A DNA stretch of 57,587 nt. It comes from an uncultured Prevotellaceae bacterium. Its GTDB lineage: Bacteria; Bacteroidota; Bacteroidia; Bacteroidales; Bacteroidaceae. The stretch covers positions 1 to 57,587 of the forward strand of contig CACYPF010000025.1 of assembly GCA_902776195.1 (NCBI GenBank), read 5' to 3'. A program made the position numbers and the translations under genes. The notes beneath the pieces were generated by a model. The model worked only from the letters and a program-made list of their open reading frames with translations, was not told where the DNA came from and made no database searches. This document shows, piece by piece, positions 50,491-57,587 of this stretch; position 1 is the first letter of the stretch; every line of letters begins with the position of its first letter.

Positions 50491-51172
50491 GAAAAACGTC
50501 ATAAGAGAGGTGGTAATGGGTGCCTTACCTTTTTACCTTTTCCCCTTTTTACTTTTCTCCTGTACCACCGACAACTATGACAAGGGGCAGGGAAAGTACT
50601 CGCTGATGCAGGCAGAACTGGTAGAACTTTCTATTAATAGCAATAAGGAGGCGACATCTTTCACACTGGATGACGGAACCCAATACACCTTTGTTCTTCC
50701 TACCATCGCTAAATGGATAGAGACTCCAGATACCGTCTATCGTGCCCTCTTATATTATAATAAGGTGACGGAGACAACGGCAGAACCTGTATCTTTGGGT
50801 GCCGTCCCTACTTTGAGGGCAAGGGAGCATTGGAAATTGGAAGAACAACCCGAAGACCCTGTGGGTGTGGAGAGCGCATGGCTCAGTAAGAACAGGAAAT
50901 ATCTTAATATTGGACTGTTGCTCAAGACAGGGCAGGCTGATGATAATGACGGGACACAGACCATTGGACTGGCTCAGGACACTATCCGGTTGAATAGTGA
51001 CCAGACACGTACGGCAGTGTTCCGGCTATTGCACGACCAGTGTGAAGTTCCCCAGTATTATACCAGTCGCCGTTTCGTCAGTATCCTCCTTCCCGATACC
51101 GTTCAGTTGGATACCATCCGCCTGACCATACCTACCTATGAAGGTAAGTTGGAGCGCATCTTCCTACCATAA
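50480..51172 (+). CDS. Small lipoprotein of unknown function, NigD-like in form
   Basis: 230 residues. The signal peptide (hydrophobic part GALPFYLFPFLLFSC, lipobox LFSC) is encoded by a heptamer array of TTTTACC type (50524-50558), an unusual origin for a signal sequence. The mature part is beta-rich: QAELVELSINSNKEATSFTL, a central region and a C-terminal RLTIPTYEGKLERI. The shape recalls NigD-like lipoproteins of Bacteroidetes, but I cannot confirm that from motifs. It overlaps the acyltransferase gene by 11 nt and is probably cotranscribed with it. A strong terminator follows. Confidence 0.7.
   Translation: MRNRKNVIREVVMGALPFYLFPFLLFSCTTDNYDKGQGKYSLMQAELVELSINSNKEATSFTLDDGTQYTFVLPTIAKWIETPDTVYRALLYYNKVTETTAEPVSLGAVPTLRAREHWKLEEQPEDPVGVESAWLSKNRKYLNIGLLLKTGQADDNDGTQTIGLAQDTIRLNSDQTRTAVFRLLHDQCEVPQYYTSRRFVSILLPDTVQLDTIRLTIPTYEGKLERIFLP
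50524..50558 (+). repeat. Heptamer array TTTTACC-type x5 encoding a signal peptide
   Basis: CTTACCT TTTTACC TTTTCCC CTTTTTA CTTTTCT in phase. It encodes LPFYLFPFLLFS, the hydrophobic core and lipobox of the lipoprotein. Confidence 0.8.
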
Positions 51173-51196
51173 GTTTTGAAATTGTTGATGCAAGAA

Positions 51197-51229
51197 ACCG
51201 CCCCGCATCGGATGAGGATGCGGGGCGGT
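51197..51229. terminator. Bidirectional hairpin between convergent lipoprotein genes
   Basis: ACCGCCCCGCATC pairs perfectly with GATGCGGGGCGGT (13 bp, 7-nt loop). GC-rich and isolated between two stops, although T tracts are short. Confidence 0.75.
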
Positions 51230-51248
51230 AGAATATTAAGAGAGATGA

Positions 51249-52742
51249 TTACTTTTTAGCTTTGAATGCCCACCAAGTAGCTTCACCCCAACTGCCTGTA
51301 CCTTCGGCAGCATAAATCAGTTTCAGGTGATCTCCGTCCAACTGTATAATCTCGAAATCAGTAGGTTTGGTGCCACCACCATTGATTTTGAATGGGAAGA
51401 GGATAGAGCCAGCATCTGTATGGAGAGTTCCATAAGCCCATTTAGACTGACTTCCATCAATCGAAGGAATCGTCTTTTCACCATTGCCCCAGTTCAGAAT
51501 CTCGAACTTACCAGACCGGATTTCCTTGTTTGCGGCATCGTACGATTTAACGGTACCTGCATTCCAGTCGAAAGTCATATAAGCATTTGGATCTTCCTCA
51601 CCGGTTACTTCGCCAGTGTCAGAGTGCTGCAACTGACCGGCTAAGTCTGCAGGAGGACATGCGAACCAGATACCACCGGTCCAGTCTTCACCAGAAGCAT
51701 AACCAACGTTACCCCAGGTACCGCCATCAGCACGGAACTCGGTGTCCCAAGTCCATGACTTTGTCGAATAGTTGGAGATAGAACCTTCAGCATCAGATGC
51801 GCTCTTGAAAGCCCACCAGGTTGCCTCACCCCAACCGCCAGTACCTTCTGCGGCATAGATCAGCTTAAGATGGTTGGCATCAAGCTGGATGATCTCAAAA
51901 TCTGTTGGCTTATAACCACCACCATTGATTTTGAATGGGAACAGAATAGCACCCTCCGTTGTTTTTAAGGTACCATACGACCACTTTGCTTGTGAACCGT
52001 CGATAGAGGCGTGGCTCTTCTCACCTGTCCAACCTTCTACAGAGTATTTTCCCTTACGGATCTGGTTTCCGCCCTTGTCGAAACAAAGCACATTACCATC
52101 ATCATACATCACCATTGTAGCGTCAGGGTCTTCCTCACCAATAGCAGCGCCAATGTCAGAGTGCTGCAACTGACCGGTTAAGTCTGCGGGAGGACAAGCG
52201 AACCAGATACCACTGGTCCAGTCTTCACCGGCAGCGTAACCAACGTTACCCCAAGTACCACCATCAGCACGGAACTCGGTATCCCATTTCCATACTTTAG
52301 AACCGTAAGCATCACTTGCCAAAAGACGCATCTCTGCAGAGAGCTCTGATGGAACAAATACTGTGAAGGTCCTTGTTCCCGAAATCTCAGAGCCATCATA
52401 GTTCATCGACTTGATGTAGATGGTCTGCTCTGCGGGATTACCACGCTTAGGCACAATCTTAAACTTACCAGCAGAAGCACCTGCCACTAACACATTCTTT
52501 GCCCCCTCAGCGTCCAGCTGATAAATCTCAACCACACGTGAGGGATTCGTGGAGAATTTGAAATAGTTACCATCGGCAGCTTCAGTAGTGTAATTCTCGT
52601 CGCTATACTGAGTAATAGTAAGCCCATTGACCAATGTCTCGGCAGTCACGTTGCTACCTGGAGAACTGATGTCGTCCTTAGACGGACTACATGCAGTGAG
52701 CAGTCCAAAAGCCGCAACAGCGCAAAATACTATTTTTTTCAT
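51249..52742 (-). CDS. Surface lipoprotein with a duplicated domain, SusE/F position
   Basis: 497 residues. Lipobox LTAC (Cys 18), then SPSKDD, a surface-type start. Residues about 35-150 are an Ig-like region. Two closely similar domains follow (about 151-322 and 331-497): both contain WDTEFRADGGTWGNVGYA, SGIWFACPPADL or its variant, LQHSD, ILFPFKINGGG, PTDFEIIQLD and GEATWWAFK. The high identity also at the DNA level points to a recent internal duplication or gene conversion. The Trp-rich surface is typical of glycan binding. It lies 31 nt after the second susD and probably serves as its glycan-binding protein. Confidence 0.82.
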   Translation of the reverse strand: MKKIVFCAVAAFGLLTACSPSKDDISSPGSNVTAETLVNGLTITQYSDENYTTEAADGNYFKFSTNPSRVVEIYQLDAEGAKNVLVAGASAGKFKIVPKRGNPAEQTIYIKSMNYDGSEISGTRTFTVFVPSELSAEMRLLASDAYGSKVWKWDTEFRADGGTWGNVGYAAGEDWTSGIWFACPPADLTGQLQHSDIGAAIGEEDPDATMVMYDDGNVLCFDKGGNQIRKGKYSVEGWTGEKSHASIDGSQAKWSYGTLKTTEGAILFPFKINGGGYKPTDFEIIQLDANHLKLIYAAEGTGGWGEATWWAFKSASDAEGSISNYSTKSWTWDTEFRADGGTWGNVGYASGEDWTGGIWFACPPADLAGQLQHSDTGEVTGEEDPNAYMTFDWNAGTVKSYDAANKEIRSGKFEILNWGNGEKTIPSIDGSQSKWAYGTLHTDAGSILFPFKINGGGTKPTDFEIIQLDGDHLKLIYAAEGTGSWGEATWWAFKAKK

Positions 52743-52773
52743 ATTTTATTTCTGTTTTTGTTTTTATCATTAT

Positions 52774-54534
52774 TTACCAACCACCATACTCTGACTCAGA
52801 TGTCGTCCATCCTTCATTCTGAGTAATGTAACCAAGGGAAATCTGGTTATCAGGAATCTTTTGGAAACCAGCAGTAGCGTTATAACGGGCAGCATAGCCA
52901 CCATTATGTGCCTTATTGGTATCGCTTGCGCCAGATGTACGGATAGGCTGGTTCTCCTGCTTAGCCAATGCGGTAGCTGCAATATGCCAACGACGGAGGT
53001 CGTTCCAGCGAATACCTTCGGTAGCCAGCTCCCAACGGCGCTCATTCTGGAGAGCAGCAAGAGAGTAGCTATTGATAGCGGGCAAGCCAGCACGCTGACG
53101 TACCTTGTTAATACCTTGAACATCCTCTTTCAACTCAGACTGCATCAGCAGAACGTCAGCAAAGCGGATGAGAACAAGATCGTGGATGTTACCTGTCTGC
53201 ATCAGGTTATCATTAATCCAACCATCTGCACCATACATTACCTGCTCAAACACAGGAGCATAAGACCCGTCTTCTTTCTTACAACTGATTGCAGGGATCT
53301 TCTTACCGAAGTAATCCGTTTCCTGAATGAAGTCAGCCCAAGAGGCACCACCTGTTTGGTAAGCTGGCATATTATTCACATTCTCGATCGTTGCGTCACG
53401 ACGCATATCGGAAGGCTCGGCAGCAACCCAGTCATTATAGAGGTTTGGTGCTACAGGACCTGCACCCCATCCTTGTCCGAATGGGAAGGTGTTAGCGTAA
53501 TCTTGTCCACCACGAACACCGAAGTGAAGGGCATAACCATTACCATATCCAATCGTTGTGCTCCATGATGCCAACTTGTTGAACTTGATGGCGAACATGG
53601 ACTCTGGGTTAACGACACTGGCACTTGACTGATCATCCTCAACCCATTTCAGACCCTGTCCCTTTGTATAGGGATAGTCCTCTACAACTAAACGATTGGT
53701 GTAAGCCCACAAGTTACGAAAGTCGGACACCAAGCTGTAACCTGATTTATTTACACAATCATCAATCAATTCAATAACCATCTGCTTGGTCAGTGTAGTA
53801 CCATTAGGCAACTCCACACTGGTCAATGGGTTATAGCTTGTGCTGGTCAAGTCTGAGACAGACTCTCCATTTCCATAGAAGCCTGTGTAGAACAACCATG
53901 CACGACCAAGCATTGCCTCTGCTGTGTATTTGTCAACATGACCATCGCTCTTACGTACTGAAGGCATAGTGGTAGCTGCTTCATAAAGATCCTGAAGGAT
54001 TTGTCCCCATAATACCTTTACGTCGCCTGGTGAGGTAATGGCACCAGAAGGCTCTGTCAGCAAGGGCACATTTCCATACATAGAAGCCAGCTCATAATAA
54101 TAGAACGCACGAAGGAACTTTGCCTCACCTAAGTCCTGAGCCTTCACCTCATCAGAAAGATTCAGATTTGGAAGCGCTTGTATCAGTGTGTTGGCACGGT
54201 TGATACCTTGGTAGCGCAGCTCATAGAAATTATTTGTCATGTTCTGACCATTATTCAGAATCATGTCCATCGACTGCATCAGCTTGTCATTGGCACCACC
54301 TCCACCTAACTGGTCATCACTCGCCAGCATGGCATAGTAGAGGAACGACTCCTGAGGATAGGCATTGATGGCATTAAGGTTCTCGTAGATACCTGCCAAT
54401 GTCGCAACGGCATCATCTTCAGTCACAGGGAAGTTCGATGTCGAAGTCTGCGTTACGTTATCTGCATCTAATGAGCAAGCAGAGAAGCTCAGCGTCATAA
54501 GTGCCGCAGAAAGGATATATGTTATTTTTTTCAT
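52774..54534 (-). CDS. SusD-family nutrient-binding lipoprotein (second locus)
   Basis: 586 residues. Signal peptide with FSAC (Cys 20). SusD/RagB features: LGEAKFLRAFYYYELASMYG in the N-terminal TPR part, DKYTAEAMLGRAWLFYTGFYG, LIRFADVLLMQSELKED and ERRWELATEGIRWNDLRRWH. It would bind oligosaccharide above the SusC channel at the outer membrane. It lies 12 nt after susC and is followed by the duplicated-domain lipoprotein. The glycan is unknown; no enzyme of this locus is visible in the window. Confidence 0.95.
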   Translation of the reverse strand: MKKITYILSAALMTLSFSACSLDADNVTQTSTSNFPVTEDDAVATLAGIYENLNAINAYPQESFLYYAMLASDDQLGGGGANDKLMQSMDMILNNGQNMTNNFYELRYQGINRANTLIQALPNLNLSDEVKAQDLGEAKFLRAFYYYELASMYGNVPLLTEPSGAITSPGDVKVLWGQILQDLYEAATTMPSVRKSDGHVDKYTAEAMLGRAWLFYTGFYGNGESVSDLTSTSYNPLTSVELPNGTTLTKQMVIELIDDCVNKSGYSLVSDFRNLWAYTNRLVVEDYPYTKGQGLKWVEDDQSSASVVNPESMFAIKFNKLASWSTTIGYGNGYALHFGVRGGQDYANTFPFGQGWGAGPVAPNLYNDWVAAEPSDMRRDATIENVNNMPAYQTGGASWADFIQETDYFGKKIPAISCKKEDGSYAPVFEQVMYGADGWINDNLMQTGNIHDLVLIRFADVLLMQSELKEDVQGINKVRQRAGLPAINSYSLAALQNERRWELATEGIRWNDLRRWHIAATALAKQENQPIRTSGASDTNKAHNGGYAARYNATAGFQKIPDNQISLGYITQNEGWTTSESEYGGW

Positions 54535-54546
54535 TGCTCTATATTT

Positions 54547-57500
54547 TTAGAATTTAAGATTTACACCAAACAGATAGGTACGAGGTTGTGGATAGTTACC
54601 CACGTCAACACCAGTTACCCAAGGCTCGCTATCGCTGAGAGCCTTACCATTCTCAGGATCCATTCCCTTATACTTGGTGATGGTGAAGAGGTTCTGGGCT
54701 GCGAAATAGAGACGGAGCTGCTGGAAAGGACAACCCTTCCAGATGTGCTTGAAGTCATAACCGATAGTCATATTCTGCAGACGGAAGTAGCTGGCGTCAT
54801 CTACAAAGATGTCGGAAATGTTCTGCCAGTTAGCACCACGGTTACCTGGCTGCAGTTTCGGATAACGGTTGCTGGTACCCTCACCATTCCAGTACTCATA
54901 TACCTCAGTGGTATAGTTCTCGTACTGTCCGTCTGTGAACTTACGATATGAGCGGGCTACATCCTGACCTAAAGCGGCATAACCTGTCAAGTTGAAATCG
55001 AAGCCTTTCCAGTCGAAACCGAGGGTTACACCCATCGTCACTTTTGGATGAGGACTACCAATTTCTGTCTTATCATCGGTATTGATGACACCATCTCCAT
55101 TGACATCCACAAACTTCAAGTCACCGGGAGCAATACCATTGCCCTGAAGTGAGTTAACTGCATCACCGCCGCAATTCTTTGCAAGATAAGACTCCAAGTC
55201 GCTCGTATTCTGGATCACACCAGCGGTCTTATAACCATAGAAGAATCCAATGGGGTGTCCTACCTCCATACGTGCCATGGTACCTGTGCTCTGAGCAAGA
55301 TTGTCGTTACCACCATTAATATGGTCAGCGCCATTAATCTCAGTAACCTCATTCTTATTAACAGCCATGTTCCATCCTACGTTGTAGTTGAAATCCTTGC
55401 CAATCTTATCACGCCAGTTCAAGGCAAGCTCAACACCGGTATTCTTGACGGTACCTGCATTCTTCCAATAGTTGGCAAAACCAGAAGTTGGAACTGTTGG
55501 AACGTACAGCAGCAAGTCTTTCGTCTTCTTGTTATACCAGTCGAAAGTCACACCAAGGCGACCACCGAGGAAACGGGCATCCAAACCGATGTTCCACTGC
55601 TCAGAGGTCTCCCAAGTCAGGTCCTCATTAGCAAGACGCGTAGGACTTGCACCAGAGGTATAACTGTCTTTTGTGTTACCGAAAGAATAGTTAGAGTATG
55701 CGTCATAAGCGAATGTTGCCTGATAACCAAAAGCATCACCGATGTTCTTGTTACCGTTCTGTCCCCAACCGGCACGGAGCTTCAAGAAGTCAAGCCATGA
55801 GGAAGTTTTTTGCATAAACTTCTCGTTGGTGATGACCCAACCTGCGGAGAATGAGGGGAAGGTACCCCAGCGGTGACCCTTGGCAAAGTTTGACGAGCCA
55901 TCAGCACGGATGATAGCAGTAAACATGTAGGTCTCATTGTAGTCGTAGTTGATACGTCCGAAGTAAGACATGCTGCGAGAGTCACCATAAGGATAACCGT
56001 CAACAACACCCTTTCCTTGCTTAGCGTCAGTTGGAACCAGTCCTACATATCCTTGATACATATTGTGGAATGTACTGCCGTATACAGTAGCACTCAGTGA
56101 CTCACCAAAACCTGGACGTGACTCACCATACTCTGTACCTGCCAATATGTCGAAGTGATGATCTTTCAAGTTGAACTTATAGCTCAAGGTGTGGGTCATA
56201 CCCCAACCCCAACCAAGTCCTTGATTTTGGGTGATTGCCTCCTGACTGGCATCACGCTTGGCACCTTGGTCATTAATATAATAGGCAGGGAGGTATGAAC
56301 GCCATGAATAGGAGCTCTGGTTGTAGTTCACCTGACCACGATATATCAAATTCTTAATGGGTTGAATCTCAAAATAACCCACGGCGTTCAAGTTGAAATT
56401 CTTACTCTTGTTGTTAGCACTCTGACCACACATCATCTGATAAATGGGGTTTGAGCTATAAGAGTTGAATGCAAACATACCATCGGTTCCGAAATTAGCC
56501 AAGTCATCATGACCAAAGTATTCTCCATTTGCGTTATAGATAGGAATCAAAGGATTGGCACGGAGCATGTTTGACAGTTCGTTAACATACTGTCCCCAAA
56601 CCTGCAAACCTTGGTTCTGCTTGTGACTGAAGTAAACGTTCTCACCAACCTTGATGACATCATAGTCACCGCCCTTGCTCTTGAGCAGTACATGCTCAGA
56701 ATTCAAACGGAAAGTGAAACGGCGGTAGTCTGATTTTGCCATATTACCGAACACACCGTCCTGGTACTGATAGCCAATACCAGAGGAGAATTTAGAGTAT
56801 TCAGAGCCTCCGGCAACGTTGATGGCATGACTTGTTGTGACGGCATTCTTATTACGGATGGCATCCAGCCAGTCTGTACCGGGATTCTGTCCACTCTGGT
56901 AGGCTTCCAGAACATCTTCGTCAACGAAACGCTTCCAGTCATAAGTGCTCTGTCCTGAGTTAAATGCCACAAGATCCTGAATTTCCATATACTGTTTAGC
57001 ATTCAGCAACTGAGGCATACGATATACGTTAGACCAACCGATATTACCATCATAGCTAATACTTACCTTACCTGCTTTACCCTGTTTGGTGGTAATCAAG
57101 ATAACACCATTGGCACCGTTAGAACCGTAGATGGCTGCGGAGGCAGCGTCCTTCAGTACGTCGATACGCTCGATGTCGGCTGGGTTCAGGTTATTGATAT
57201 CACCACCTGTCACACCGTCAATGACGTAGATAGGCTTGGTGTCGCTGTTGGTACCAGCACCACGGATGGCTACCTTAAAGCCGTCACCTGGCTGACCAGA
57301 AACAGCCTGAATCGTTACACCAGGACTCTGGCTCTGAAGAGCACCGAGGACCTGTGTGGTGTTCAACTTGGCGATGTCCTCACCTTTTACTTCTACAGTG
57401 GCACCGGTAACCAGTTTCTTCTTCTGGACACCGTAACCGACAACTACCACCTCATCCAGCAGGGCGTTGTCCTCCTGCAGGGTGATGCTGAAGTTTGACT

Positions 57501-57587
57501 GATTGCCTGTTGCCACCTCCTGAGTGGTGTAGCCGATGTAAGAGATCACCAAGGTTGCACCTGGCTTCACGTTGAGTGTAAAGTTAC
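54547..57587 (-). CDS. SusC-family TonB-dependent transporter, N-terminus cut by window end
   Basis: About 1013 residues visible; the frame stays open to the right edge, so signal peptide and part of the N-terminal domain are missing. Visible are the end of the carboxypeptidase-like regulatory domain (NFTLNVKPGATLVISYIGYT), the plug domain (VVVVGYGVQKKKLVTGATVE, IRGAGTNSDTKPIYVIDGVT) and the barrel ending in TYLFGVNLKF. It imports a glycan fragment with TonB energy together with the SusD downstream. It is a clear paralogue of the fructan SusC but distant, so another substrate is likely. Promoter and regulator lie outside the window. Confidence 0.95.
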   Translation of the reverse strand, partial: NFTLNVKPGATLVISYIGYTTQEVATGNQSNFSITLQEDNALLDEVVVVGYGVQKKKLVTGATVEVKGEDIAKLNTTQVLGALQSQSPGVTIQAVSGQPGDGFKVAIRGAGTNSDTKPIYVIDGVTGGDINNLNPADIERIDVLKDAASAAIYGSNGANGVILITTKQGKAGKVSISYDGNIGWSNVYRMPQLLNAKQYMEIQDLVAFNSGQSTYDWKRFVDEDVLEAYQSGQNPGTDWLDAIRNKNAVTTSHAINVAGGSEYSKFSSGIGYQYQDGVFGNMAKSDYRRFTFRLNSEHVLLKSKGGDYDVIKVGENVYFSHKQNQGLQVWGQYVNELSNMLRANPLIPIYNANGEYFGHDDLANFGTDGMFAFNSYSSNPIYQMMCGQSANNKSKNFNLNAVGYFEIQPIKNLIYRGQVNYNQSSYSWRSYLPAYYINDQGAKRDASQEAITQNQGLGWGWGMTHTLSYKFNLKDHHFDILAGTEYGESRPGFGESLSATVYGSTFHNMYQGYVGLVPTDAKQGKGVVDGYPYGDSRSMSYFGRINYDYNETYMFTAIIRADGSSNFAKGHRWGTFPSFSAGWVITNEKFMQKTSSWLDFLKLRAGWGQNGNKNIGDAFGYQATFAYDAYSNYSFGNTKDSYTSGASPTRLANEDLTWETSEQWNIGLDARFLGGRLGVTFDWYNKKTKDLLLYVPTVPTSGFANYWKNAGTVKNTGVELALNWRDKIGKDFNYNVGWNMAVNKNEVTEINGADHINGGNDNLAQSTGTMARMEVGHPIGFFYGYKTAGVIQNTSDLESYLAKNCGGDAVNSLQGNGIAPGDLKFVDVNGDGVINTDDKTEIGSPHPKVTMGVTLGFDWKGFDFNLTGYAALGQDVARSYRKFTDGQYENYTTEVYEYWNGEGTSNRYPKLQPGNRGANWQNISDIFVDDASYFRLQNMTIGYDFKHIWKGCPFQQLRLYFAAQNLFTITKYKGMDPENGKALSDSEPWVTGVDVGNYPQPRTYLFGVNLKF

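Overview
The window is a stretch of a Bacteroidales chromosome, most likely Prevotella in the broad sense. The evidence is two SusC/SusD systems, promoters of the Bacteroidetes type (TTTG about 20 nt before TAnnTTTG), lipoproteins with Bacteroidetes lipoboxes, secreted proteins with type IX-like C-terminal tails, and a protein built from GGGN repeats of a kind familiar from Prevotella. The genus is inferred, not proven. No phage, transposase, integrase or CRISPR array was seen.

Layout. 1-5.5 kb: a decayed GGGN-repeat gene, a TlpA-like lipoprotein, a VanZ-like protein, two tandem NSS transporters and a ComEA-like helix-hairpin-helix protein. 5.5-13.2 kb: a fused CE12/CE8 pectin esterase and, upstream of it, a membrane-bound propeller/AraC regulator. 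13.3-22.3 kb: tRNA-Pro(CGG), two lipoprotein genes behind murF, then folP, cdaA, pta and ackA. A four-helix-bundle gene framed by a long inverted repeat sits between pta and ackA. 22.3-40.3 kb: a fructan (probably levan) utilisation locus. 40.3-51.2 kb: housekeeping genes (lpxH-like, a sufT-type gene, a metal-exporting P-type ATPase, radC, a glycosyltransferase, efp, rpmH, a PASTA protein, rluD, ddl, an acyltransferase, a small lipoprotein). 51.2 kb to the right edge: a second SusC/SusD locus, cut by the window end.

The fructan locus has the order known from the Bacteroides thetaiotaomicron levan locus: SusC, SusD, a DUF4960-type surface binding lipoprotein, a surface GH32 lipoprotein, then a periplasmic GH32, a sugar MFS transporter and a fructokinase. 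Two additions sit in the middle, a GH2 enzyme and a secreted binding-type protein. Its regulator fuses a periplasmic sugar-binding domain through one membrane helix directly to an AraC DNA-binding domain, with no histidine kinase or receiver. The promoters of the SusCD operon and of the GH32-transporter-kinase operon share an upstream motif placed 53 bp from the -7 box in both cases, which makes it the best operator candidate.

The strongest unexplained signal is a family of short phased tandem arrays. Seven-base repeats lie directly upstream of several -7 boxes, inside conserved enzymes without breaking the frame, at gene junctions, and as the inverted arms around the four-helix-bundle gene. 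A second family, CTAG every nine bases, lies in frame in the ComEA-like gene and in murF. The 0.85-kb gene-free region between the GH32 and GH2 genes holds two families of 22-bp repeats.
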